A stretch of 64,000 nt of DNA from Bacteroides finegoldii DSM 17565 (GTDB lineage: Bacteria; Bacteroidota; Bacteroidia; Bacteroidales; Bacteroidaceae): NCBI RefSeq assembly GCF_000156195.1, contig NZ_GG688317.1, forward strand, positions 124,001 through 188,000, written 5' to 3'. Made by a program: the position numbers and the translations under genes. Within the stretch, counting starts at the first letter, position 1. Each line of letters starts with the position of its first letter. Shown in pieces: positions 52,532 to 60,324 of the stretch. Below the pieces are notes generated by a model. The model ran no database searches, was not told the DNA's origin, and worked only from the letters and a program-made list of their open reading frames with translations.

Positions 52532-54349
52532 ATGAAGATAGAAGATAAACTTGTAGCGTCCGTCATCAACGGACTCAAAGCACTCTGCGGTCAGGAAGTC
52601 CCTGAAAAGATGGTGCAGTTGCAAAAAACGAAGAAAGAGTTTGAAGGACATCTGACTTTGGTCGTGTTCCCTTTCCTGAAAATGTCAAGAAAAGGACCGG
52701 AGCAGACAGCCCAGGAAATCGGTGAGTATCTGAAAGCCAACGAACCGGCTGTAGCTGCTTTTAATGTGATAAAAGGGTTCTTGAACCTGACTATTGCGTC
52801 GGCTACCTGGATTGAACTGCTCAATGAGATTCAGGCTGACGAGCAATATGGTCTGGTAAAAGCTACCGAAACTTCTCCGTTGGTAATGATCGAGTATTCT
52901 TCTCCGAATACAAACAAACCGCTTCACTTGGGACATGTGCGCAATAACCTTTTAGGTAACGCATTGGCTAACATTGTGGCTGCCAACGGCAACAAGGTAG
53001 TAAAGACTAATATCGTAAACGACCGTGGTATCCATATCTGTAAATCCATGTTGGCATGGAAGAAATACGGAAACGGTGAAACACCTGAGACTTCGGGCAA
53101 GAAGGGCGATCATCTGGTGGGTGACTATTATGTATCTTTCGATAAGCATTATAAAGCCGAAGTGAAGGAACTGATGGCTCAATTTACAGCTCAGGGGATG
53201 AACGATGAAGAAGCGAAGGCGAAAGCCGAAGCGGAATCTCCGTTGATGCAGGAAGCCCGTGAGATGTTGGTGAAATGGGAAGCCGGTGACCCGGAAGTAC
53301 GCGGATTGTGGGAGATGATGAACAACTGGGTATATGCAGGATTTGATGAGACTTACAAGATGATGGGTGTCGGCTTCGACAAGATATATTATGAATCCAA
53401 TACTTACCTCGAAGGAAAAGAGAAGGTGATGGAAGGGCTCGAGAAGGGTTTCTTCTTCAAGAAAGAAGATGGTTCCGTATGGGCGGACCTGACTGCCGAA
53501 GGATTGGATCACAAACTGCTTCTTCGTGGTGACGGAACCTCTGTCTACATGACACAGGATATTGGTACGGCCAAACTTCGTTTCGCTGATTATCCGATTG
53601 ACAAGATGATTTACGTTGTGGGTAATGAGCAGAATTATCACTTCCAGGTACTTTCTATCTTGCTCGATAAATTGGGTTTTGAGTGGGGAAAGAGTCTGGT
53701 GCATTTCTCTTACGGAATGGTGGAATTGCCGGAAGGTAAGATGAAATCCCGTGAGGGTACAGTAGTGGATGCCGACGATTTGATGGAAGAGATGATCGCT
53801 ACCGCTAAAGAAACCTCACAGGAACTTGGCAAGTTGGATGGTTTGACACAGGAAGAAGCGGATGATATCGCTCGTATTGTGGGGTTGGGTGCTTTGAAAT
53901 ACTTTATCCTCAAGGTTGATGCCCGTAAGAATATGACATTCAATCCGAAAGAATCCATTGATTTCAATGGTAATACAGGACCGTTCATACAATATACCTA
54001 CGCGCGTATCCAATCGGTTCTGCGGAAAGCGGCCGAATCCGGTATTGTTGTTCCCGAACAAATCCCGGCAGGAATCGAATTGAGTGAAAAGGAAGAAGGA
54101 CTGATTCAGATGGTAGCTGATTTTGCAGCCGTTGTGAAGCAAGCCGGTGAAGATTACAGCCCGTCTATTATTGCCAACTATACATACGATTTGGTGAAAG
54201 AATATAATCAGTTCTATCATGACTTCAGCATTTTACGTGAAGAGAATGAAGCGGTGAAAGTATTCCGTATCGCTCTTTCTGCCAATGTGGCTAAGGTCGT
54301 TCGTTTAGGAATGGGACTGCTAGGTATTGAAGTTCCTGCCAGAATGTAA
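52532..54349 (+). CDS. argS: Arginyl-tRNA synthetase
   Basis: Class I aminoacyl-tRNA synthetase charging tRNA-Arg. Start at the ATG 52532 (MKIEDKLVASVING); eight codons of open frame before it are upstream sequence. The 605-residue protein has the N-terminal Add-1 domain (1-100), the HIGH-type signature SSPNTNKPLHLGHVRNN, the equivalent of KMSKS as EGKMKSREGTVV, and the C-terminal DALR helical domain with YNQFYHDFSIL. The -7 box TATCTTTG at 52503-52510 sits 21 bases upstream. Confidence 0.97.
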   Translation: MKIEDKLVASVINGLKALCGQEVPEKMVQLQKTKKEFEGHLTLVVFPFLKMSRKGPEQTAQEIGEYLKANEPAVAAFNVIKGFLNLTIASATWIELLNEIQADEQYGLVKATETSPLVMIEYSSPNTNKPLHLGHVRNNLLGNALANIVAANGNKVVKTNIVNDRGIHICKSMLAWKKYGNGETPETSGKKGDHLVGDYYVSFDKHYKAEVKELMAQFTAQGMNDEEAKAKAEAESPLMQEAREMLVKWEAGDPEVRGLWEMMNNWVYAGFDETYKMMGVGFDKIYYESNTYLEGKEKVMEGLEKGFFFKKEDGSVWADLTAEGLDHKLLLRGDGTSVYMTQDIGTAKLRFADYPIDKMIYVVGNEQNYHFQVLSILLDKLGFEWGKSLVHFSYGMVELPEGKMKSREGTVVDADDLMEEMIATAKETSQELGKLDGLTQEEADDIARIVGLGALKYFILKVDARKNMTFNPKESIDFNGNTGPFIQYTYARIQSVLRKAAESGIVVPEQIPAGIELSEKEEGLIQMVADFAAVVKQAGEDYSPSIIANYTYDLVKEYNQFYHDFSILREENEAVKVFRIALSANVAKVVRLGMGLLGIEVPARM

Positions 54350-54372
54350 TATTCTCTTGAACAATATGTTAT

Positions 54373-54425
54373 AAACGGAAAAAGGTGTTGCAATGATTAT
54401 CAGAGCAACACCTTTTTTCCGTTTA
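54373..54425. terminator. Bidirectional terminator between argS and topA
   Basis: Long inverted repeat: AAACGGAAAAAGGTGTTGC and its complement, with one bulged T, around a 13-base loop. It overlaps the topA stop codon (54423-54425), so the two convergent genes share it. Confidence 0.8.
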
Positions 54426-56771
54426 TTTTTTCTTTGGAGTCGTTTTCCTTTTCTTGGTTGTACCAGGTTCTTTTTCGTTCTGTACCTTGATTAGTTCCAA
54501 GCAACTCTTCAATGTCAAATCCTGTGGAACAATATCTTTGGGAATCTTATAGTTGGAACCTTTGTAAGTGATATAAGGTCCGTAACGTCCGTTCAGAATT
54601 TCAAGTTCCGGTTCTTCTTCAAACTTCTTGAGGTGACGTTCCATCTCCTTCTGGCGTTTTTCCAGAATTAGTTGCTCCGCTTCTTCCAAAGTGATGGTCA
54701 TCGGATCGGCAGCTTTCGGCAGAGATACATATACCTTGTTATGTAAAACATAAGGACCGAAACGCCCCACACCCACACTTACTGTTTTTCCTTCGTATTC
54801 GCCTAATGTACGGGGTAATTTGAACAATTCCAGTGCCTCTTCCAATGTGATGGTTTCCATAGATTGCCCTTTCTTCATTTGTGCAAAGCGAGGCTTTTCT
54901 TCATCATCTGCCGTGCCGATCTGTGCGACAGGACCGAAACGTCCAATCTTAACTGAAACAGGTTTGCCACTTACCGGATCTTCTCCCAATATGCGTTCTC
55001 CTACCTTATGTTCAGTCTTGATAGCCAGAGTGTTTTCTACAGATGGGTGGAACTTATCATAAAACGTTTTCATGATGGAAGTCCATTGCGCTTCTCCTTC
55101 TGCAATTTCGTCAAATTCCTTTTCTACACTGGCTGTGAAGTTGTAATCCAGAATGTTCGGGAAATATTCAGTGAGGAAATCATTGACTACGATACCTGTG
55201 TCCGTAGGAAATAATTTCGCTTTTTCCGCACCGGTTATTTCAGTATGATTTTCGTCTTTAATCTGATTTTCTCTCAGGGTTAATACGTTGAACAGGCGTT
55301 CTTCCCCATCTTTGTTTCCTTTCTCTACATATTCGCGTTGTTGGATAGTGGAAATTGTCGGAGCGTACGTAGACGGACGTCCGATACCCAATTCTTCCAG
55401 TTTGCGCACAAGACTTGCTTCCGTGTAGCGTGGCGGGCGTTGAGTGAACCGTTCGGTTGCGATGATAGGGCCGTATTCCAGTCGCTGGCCTTTTTTCAAA
55501 GGAGGTAATAAGCGGCTTTCATCTTCCTGTTCATTGTCATCATCGTAGGACTCACGGTATACATGCAGGAATCCGTCGAACTTGATCACTTCGCCGGTAG
55601 CTGTGAATACATCTTTGTTACCGCTTATGCTGATTGTAGCAGTTGTCTTTTCCAGCTCCGCGTCTGCCATCTGGGAAGCGATGGTGCGTTTCCATATCAA
55701 GTCGTACAATTTTTTTTCCTGCGCTGACCCTTCGATGGATTGGTTTTCCATATAGGTGGGGCGGATAGCCTCATGAGCTTCCTGTGCACCTTTGGTCTTT
55801 GTCTCGAAGTGACGGGGATGTACGTAGTTTTCTCCCATCATTTTAGTGATAGCCTCTTTGCTTCCTATTGTTGCAAAATCCGAGAGGTTGACAGAGTCCG
55901 TACGCATATAAGTGATAAATCCCGATTCGTACAGGCGTTGTGCAAGCATCATGGTCTGCGCAACGGTATATCCCAATTTACGTGCTGCTTCCTGTTGCAA
56001 CGTAGAAGTGGTGAACGGTGCAGGAGGTGTTTTCTTTACCGGACGGGTAGTGATATCTTCGATTGTAAAAGTGGCTCCCTGACAAGCTTCGAGGAAAGCT
56101 CTTGCTTCTTCCTTCGTCTTGATGCGACGTGTCAGTTCCGCTTTCATCTCCACCGACTTGCCATCTGTGTCCGGAACGAGGAATATGGCGGTGACGCGAT
56201 AAGCGGCTTCTGTCTTGAAGGCATGTATTTCACGTTCACGCTCTACAATCAGACGAACAGCAACCGACTGAACACGTCCGGCAGAGAGGGCCGGTTTTAC
56301 TTTTCTCCAGAGTACAGGTGAAAGTTCGAAACCTACGATACGGTCCAGAATCCGTCGTGCCTGCTGTGCATTTACGAGGTTGAGATCAATATCGCGTGGT
56401 CGTTCGATCGCTTTTAAGATTGCGCTCTTTGTAATTTCATGAAATACGATTCGTTTGGTGTTTTCAGGTTTTAGTTTTAAGACTTCGTACAGATGCCAGG
56501 CAATAGCCTCCCCCTCGCGGTCCTCATCGGATGCGAGCCATACGGTTTCTGCGCTTTTTGCTTCTGCTTTCAGTGTACTAACCAGAGCCTTTTTGTCTGC
56601 CGGAATTTCGTAGTCGGGTTTGAAGTCCTTCTTTACGTCAATGCTGAATTCTTTTTTCTTCAGATCGCGTATATGTCCATAACTTGAAAGGACCTTGAAA
56701 TCTTTCCCAAGAAACTTCTCGATCGTTTTTGCTTTTGCCGGAGACTCGACAATGACAAGGTTTTTCTGCAT
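54423..56771 (-). CDS. topA: DNA topoisomerase I
   Basis: Type IA topoisomerase that relaxes negative supercoils. Start at 56771 (MQKNLVIVESPAKAKTIEKF); the open frame upstream lacks similarity. The 782-residue protein has the TOPRIM domain (1-130, with LVIVESPAK and SDEDREGEAIAWHL), the core with LSAGRVQSVAVRL, the active tyrosine in GFITYMRTDSVNL, and C-terminal repeats RFGPVAQIG, RFGPYVLHN and RYGPYITYKG in place of zinc fingers. It ends in a basic tail (KKRKTTPKKK). These repeats with glycine-aromatic-proline patterns are the usual Bacteroidetes form. Confidence 0.96.
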   Translation of the reverse strand: MQKNLVIVESPAKAKTIEKFLGKDFKVLSSYGHIRDLKKKEFSIDVKKDFKPDYEIPADKKALVSTLKAEAKSAETVWLASDEDREGEAIAWHLYEVLKLKPENTKRIVFHEITKSAILKAIERPRDIDLNLVNAQQARRILDRIVGFELSPVLWRKVKPALSAGRVQSVAVRLIVEREREIHAFKTEAAYRVTAIFLVPDTDGKSVEMKAELTRRIKTKEEARAFLEACQGATFTIEDITTRPVKKTPPAPFTTSTLQQEAARKLGYTVAQTMMLAQRLYESGFITYMRTDSVNLSDFATIGSKEAITKMMGENYVHPRHFETKTKGAQEAHEAIRPTYMENQSIEGSAQEKKLYDLIWKRTIASQMADAELEKTTATISISGNKDVFTATGEVIKFDGFLHVYRESYDDDNEQEDESRLLPPLKKGQRLEYGPIIATERFTQRPPRYTEASLVRKLEELGIGRPSTYAPTISTIQQREYVEKGNKDGEERLFNVLTLRENQIKDENHTEITGAEKAKLFPTDTGIVVNDFLTEYFPNILDYNFTASVEKEFDEIAEGEAQWTSIMKTFYDKFHPSVENTLAIKTEHKVGERILGEDPVSGKPVSVKIGRFGPVAQIGTADDEEKPRFAQMKKGQSMETITLEEALELFKLPRTLGEYEGKTVSVGVGRFGPYVLHNKVYVSLPKAADPMTITLEEAEQLILEKRQKEMERHLKKFEEEPELEILNGRYGPYITYKGSNYKIPKDIVPQDLTLKSCLELIKVQNEKEPGTTKKRKTTPKKK

Positions 56772-56821
56772 AATTCTTTCTTTTAGAATGGCTTGTACCA
56801 TAATATTTGGGGACAAAAGTA

Positions 56822-56860
56822 AAAAAAAAGATTCTCCTTACCTTATATTATAAGGAGAAT
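56822..56860 (-). terminator. Terminator of the HTCS relic
   Basis: ATTCTCCTTA (56831-56840) and TAAGGAGAAT (56851-56860) form a perfect 10-base stem. Read on the - strand it is followed by nine T (56822-56830), a textbook intrinsic terminator placed after the stop of the regulator relic (56907). Confidence 0.8.
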
Positions 56861-56906
56861 TTAATAAAATCTTAAGATTTAGCTTAGAGGGAGAATGCTT
56901 GCCGAC

Positions 56907-57842
56907 TTATTTTGTTGCGGATGAGGGGGCTTCTTTTATTTTTTTGAGAAACTCTGTCGGTAACATTCCAAATTGCTTCTGAAAACATTTGGCAAAGTAG
57001 GAAGAAGAGCTGAACCCGACGAGGAATCCTATTTCGGTAACCCGATATTCTCCCTCCACCATCATTTTGCAGGCTTTCTTTAGGTGACCTTGATGAAATC
57101 ATTGGGAGTCATGCCAATAATGCCTTTGATTTTACTTTCCGTACATTCATTAATTGGACGAGTGAGCGTGTCATGTGAAGCCCGATACCAATGCCCAGTT
57201 TATTTATTTCACTGTTGTTCTTAACCTGATAGAATGCGTCGAATATTTTAGTCTTTTCTTGATCGGTGATGCCTATACCGTCATCGGTTACGGTGACTAC
57301 TATCTCGGAATCCTTTTCTGTAGTTGTAATACGAATCGTGCTTTTGGCATATTTCAAGGCATTGCTTAGTAGATTGCTGATAATCTTGGTAAAAGCTTCT
57401 GTTTCATCATTATATCTACAAAGTCCTTGCCCATAAGTTCCCACCCATAGTCGTTTCTTGTTGTCGATAGCTAGCGTGGTGATTACATTCTTTGTTAGTG
57501 AATTCGGATGATCCGAACGTTGATAAGATGTTATCTTTTGGGTTCTGACATTGTATGAATATAATCCACTGATGCTTGTTCCTATCCATATTCTTCCGAA
57601 GTAATCTTCAATGCTATCCGATATTTTGCCTGTAAAAGAACCGATTCTGATGAAATTGTTTTTTTCGGGGTTATAGTAACAGAATCCTGCAGAGGTGTCC
57701 ACGTAAATACATCCATTACTGGCTTTATATAGAGTGAATACGCTGTGCATTCACCACGAATGAATGTAAGCACAGGATTTGTATGGCTATCGAAAGAAAT
57801 ACTTTTTGCATGGGGATTCGTTTTATCTGTATTGGTTTTCAT
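56907..57842 (-). pseudogene. Remnant of a hybrid two-component (HTCS) regulator
   Basis: Pieces of one sensor-regulator remain in the original order, but most of the gene is gone (normal HTCS length is about 1300-1400 residues; about 310 codons remain). On the - strand: sensor beta-propeller repeats (YKASNGCIYVDTSAGFCYYN, GRIWIGTSISGLYSYN, KRLWVGTYGQGLCRYN), the first lying across a frameshift near 57750; then a direct in-frame join to the histidine-kinase ATPase domain (KIISNLLSNALKYAK, VTVTDDGIG, GIGIGLHMTRSL); then a frame change into the AraC part (SKIKGIIGMTPNDFIKV); then another small shift into KKACKMMVEGEYRVTEIGFL and FQKQFGMLPTEFLKKIKEA, ending at 56907. The periplasmic Y_Y_Y domain, membrane helix, phospho-acceptor His and receiver are absent. 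The target PUL is not next to it. Confidence 0.85.
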
Positions 57843-58072
57843 TAATATAGGACAATATTAGGAAGAATAAGTTGCATAAACAAATGATAGGCAATTTTTT
57901 TGGCGGTGGAACAAAACTTTTGAAAACGAACAAAAAAATCGTTCAAATCTTGGATAATTACTGGTGAATATGTTTATGCTCTTTGGAATAATTTATCGGA
58001 TGAAATTAAATTTCGGTTAGTATAGATTAGTATCTGTATATTCTATGTACATTTGTCTCGTTAGTATGTTTG

Positions 58073-58144
58073 TTTTCGTTTGACTTAAGTTAAACGAAAG
58101 AATGACTTAAGTTGAACTATCGCTTGAGTTAAGTCAAACGAAAA
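58073..58144. repeat. Inverted and direct repeats upstream of the HU-like gene
   Basis: TTTTCGTTTGACTTAA (58073-58088) is a perfect 16-base inverted repeat with 58129-58144. Between the arms, TGACTTAAGTTAAAC (58081-58095) recurs as TGACTTAAGTTGAAC (58103-58117), 22 bases on. The core ACTTAAGT is itself palindromic. The arrangement suggests an operator cluster or a hairpin in the leader of the next gene, which starts 74 bases downstream. The rest of 57843-58217 is AT-rich without genes. Confidence 0.65.
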
Positions 58145-58217
58145 TAGAAATGTACTTTAGAAAATAAATCTATGGGAGGGAAGATGTTTATCTCTCCTAA
58201 TAAAGAACTAATCAATA

Positions 58218-58820
58218 ATGAGTGTAAATTATGATCTTTATGAAACTCCCGACCTTGCTAAAAGCGGAGAAGAACAGCCTTTGCATGCACGTGTAGTGTT
58301 GAAGGGAAGTTATACAGCCGAAGAATTTGTAGAACAAGTGACTGCGCTTCAGCATATGCCCCATGCGCAGGTGGTGGGTATCATAGAGGCTATATCAAAA
58401 GAATTGAGGCATTTGCTTTTAAAAGGATTCTCTGTTGAATTAGGGGATATCGGTTATTTTAGCCTTTCGTTGAGTGTTGACAAGAAGGTGAAGGAGGCAA
58501 AAGAATTGCGTTCGCCGTCTATATCTCTGAAAGATATTAATTTTCGTGTGAATCGCCAATTTAAGAAGGATATTGAGAGTGGTCTTGAATTACGGCGTTA
58601 TCATTCACCCTTTCGTGTGAAAAATCCGTTGCCAGAGGAAAAGTGCCTGCAACGGTTAGAAAGGTTTCTAAAAGAGCACCCATGCATTAATCGGCAGGAT
58701 TATGCCCTGCTCGTTGGAAAAACGAAAACACAGGCATTGCAGGATATTAATGCTTTCATCGAACAAGGTGTTTTGAAGAAGTATGGAGTGGGGCGTTCGG
58801 TAGTATATATAAAGGTATAG
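58218..58820 (+). CDS. HU-like DNA-binding protein (HU-HIG type)
   Basis: Nucleoid-type or sequence-specific DNA-binding protein, 200 residues. The first half is the variant HU domain seen in Bacteroidetes (SYTAEEFVEQVTALQHMPHA, EAISKELRHLLLKGFSVELG, DIGYFSLSLS), the middle has a basic stretch (NFRVNRQFKKDIESGLELRR), and the C-terminal third (about 140-200) looks like a small winged-helix module (DYALLVGKTKTQALQDINAF, IEQGVLKKYGVGRSVVYI). Proteins of this kind are abundant in Bacteroides, often next to capsule or mobile genes; the role here is unknown. It is not related closely to the HU gene at 52170. Confidence 0.82.
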   Translation: MSVNYDLYETPDLAKSGEEQPLHARVVLKGSYTAEEFVEQVTALQHMPHAQVVGIIEAISKELRHLLLKGFSVELGDIGYFSLSLSVDKKVKEAKELRSPSISLKDINFRVNRQFKKDIESGLELRRYHSPFRVKNPLPEEKCLQRLERFLKEHPCINRQDYALLVGKTKTQALQDINAFIEQGVLKKYGVGRSVVYIKV

Positions 58821-58846
58821 TAAATCATTTTATTGGATATATATAC

Positions 58847-58876
58847 TTGATATTAAACATTTTCTGCTTACCTTTG
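58847..58876 (+). promoter_or_regulatory. Promoter of the Rpn-type gene
   Basis: TTG (58847-58849), 19 bases, TACCTTTG (58869-58876). Transcription would begin around 58882-58884, on or next to the ATG at 58882, which favours the ATG at 58915 as the translated start. Confidence 0.7.
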
Positions 58877-58914
58877 TTTGCATGAAAAAAGATAACGAGA
58901 AAGGAGACGAGTCT

Positions 58915-59811
58915 ATGGCAAGTAATTATATTCGTTTCGATTGGGCTATGAAGCGCTTATTGCGTAATAAAGCCAATTTTGCAGTTCTTGAGGGCTTTTT
59001 GACAACACTTCTCAATGAAAAAATTGTTATTCAGAAGTTGTTGGAAAGCGAAAGCAATCAAGAGGACGAGTTTGACAAGTATAATCGGGTAGATATGCTT
59101 GCCGAAAACTCTAAGGGAGAGCTTATTCTGATCGAAGTTCAGAATAATAATGAGTATGCTTATTTTCAACGTATGCTGTTCGGCACTTCCAAGTTGGTGA
59201 CCGAATACATTAATCGTGGAGAAGGCTATGATAAAGTACGTAAAATATATAGTATCAATATTGTCTATTTTTCATTAGGTAGCGGAAAGGATACGGTTTA
59301 TCACGGAAAAACGGAGTTCAGAGGTATTCATCAGAATGATGTGCTGGAGTTGACTCCTTTTCAGAGACAAACGTTCAAGGTAGATGCTGTGAGCCAACTT
59401 TATCCGGAATATTATATATTGAAAGTGAATGATTTCAATCAGGTAGCCAAGAGCCCGTTGGAAGAGTGGATATGTTATTTGAATACAGGTGATATCCCTG
59501 ACAGCGCCACAGCACCGGGACTGGAGGAGGCCCGCGAGCGATTGAAACTTGATAAAATGACGAAAACCGAGCTTGAAGCTTATTATCGGCATTTGGATAA
59601 TATTGTAATATTGAGAGATAATATATTTACGGAGCGTGCGGAAGGTCGTGCAGAGGGTCGTGCGGAAGGACTTGAAGAAGGACTTGCGAAAGGACGTGAG
59701 GAAGAAAAGAAAGAAATGGCACGAAATATGAAGTCTTTGAATATCCCCCTTGATACTATCTCACAGATAACGGGGTTGGAAATAGAAAAAATACGTGATT
59801 TGAAAATTTAG
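58915..59811 (+). CDS. Rpn-family PD-(D/E)XK nuclease / transposase-like protein
   Basis: Member of the recombination-promoting nuclease group (PD-(D/E)XK family transposase). I prefer the ATG at 58915 (MASNYIRFDWAMKRLLRNKA), which follows AAAGGAG at a normal distance; an ATG at 58882 would be leaderless given the promoter. The 298-residue protein has the nuclease core with VDMLAENSKGELILIEVQNN (Asp and ExQ motif), YFQRMLFGTSKL, and a C-terminal segment with the repeated GRAEGRAEGLEEGLAKGREE, typical of this family and probably a helical linker. The ending NIPLDTISQITGLEIEKIRDL is the family's usual tail. No terminal inverted repeats are seen around it, so mobility is unproved. Confidence 0.88.
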   Translation: MASNYIRFDWAMKRLLRNKANFAVLEGFLTTLLNEKIVIQKLLESESNQEDEFDKYNRVDMLAENSKGELILIEVQNNNEYAYFQRMLFGTSKLVTEYINRGEGYDKVRKIYSINIVYFSLGSGKDTVYHGKTEFRGIHQNDVLELTPFQRQTFKVDAVSQLYPEYYILKVNDFNQVAKSPLEEWICYLNTGDIPDSATAPGLEEARERLKLDKMTKTELEAYYRHLDNIVILRDNIFTERAEGRAEGRAEGLEEGLAKGREEEKKEMARNMKSLNIPLDTISQITGLEIEKIRDLKI

Positions 59812-60324
59812 TTATCACTGATAGCTTTTCTTATAAATTTAGTGTGTCTTATCTGAATTATTCTGATTTTATATCAGGACGATTGAGATGAGACATTTTT
59901 TTTGTTAGGGGGTAACGATAAAATCGTTCACATTAAGAACAAATAGAAATAAGACGGTGGTATGGCGGTAAGAAAAAAGTGTAGTTTTACGATATTTTTT
60001 CAATTACAATAAACGGATGCTCTCTTGTTTGGATATATATTGCACAGAAACAAAGGCAATCAGATTTATATTTTCTATGGTGGATTTGTTATAAGGATAA
60101 CAAAATAATTGAAGATTGTTTTGGTTTGTAAAGAGGGTGTGTCAAAACTAAAATGACCACTCTAAAAAGTTACAGATTGTAACTAACAATTATAAAAGAA
60201 CCATATCAAACTCTGTTCTTGAGTAATGATATGGCTCTTTTCATCATTGATTTAGGGAGTCAAGTTTCAGATTAAAAGTTGTCCTTTCATCAGATTACGT
60301 TTTGCCCCCCCCCTTTTCTTTATC
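59812..60324. other. Gene-free stretch between the Rpn-type gene and the outer membrane barrel gene
   Basis: AT-rich, no credible coding frame. It holds a GAGGGTGTGTCAAAAC segment (60133-60148) that looks like the end of a Bacteroides insertion sequence, the hairpin at 60194-60241, and a run of nine C (60305-60313) just beyond the barrel gene stop. No transposase remains. The bases 59812-60130 show nothing I can name. Confidence 0.5.
60194..60241. terminator. Hairpin between convergent Rpn-type and barrel genes
   Basis: Arms AAAAGAACCATATCA (60194-60208) and TGATATGGCTCTTTT (60227-60241), one mismatch, U-run on one side and A-run on the other, so it can act on both strands. It resembles the hairpin at 15784-15830 in both arms and in the flanking ATTGAT, evidence of a repeated element. 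Confidence 0.65.

Noticed and set aside
59630..59710. Short tandem GAAGGTCGTGC-like repeats in the Rpn-type gene as a possible CRISPR-like or VNTR locus
   Set aside because: They encode the GRAEGRAEGLEEGLAKG helix that is normal for this family; variable copy number is possible but not shown.
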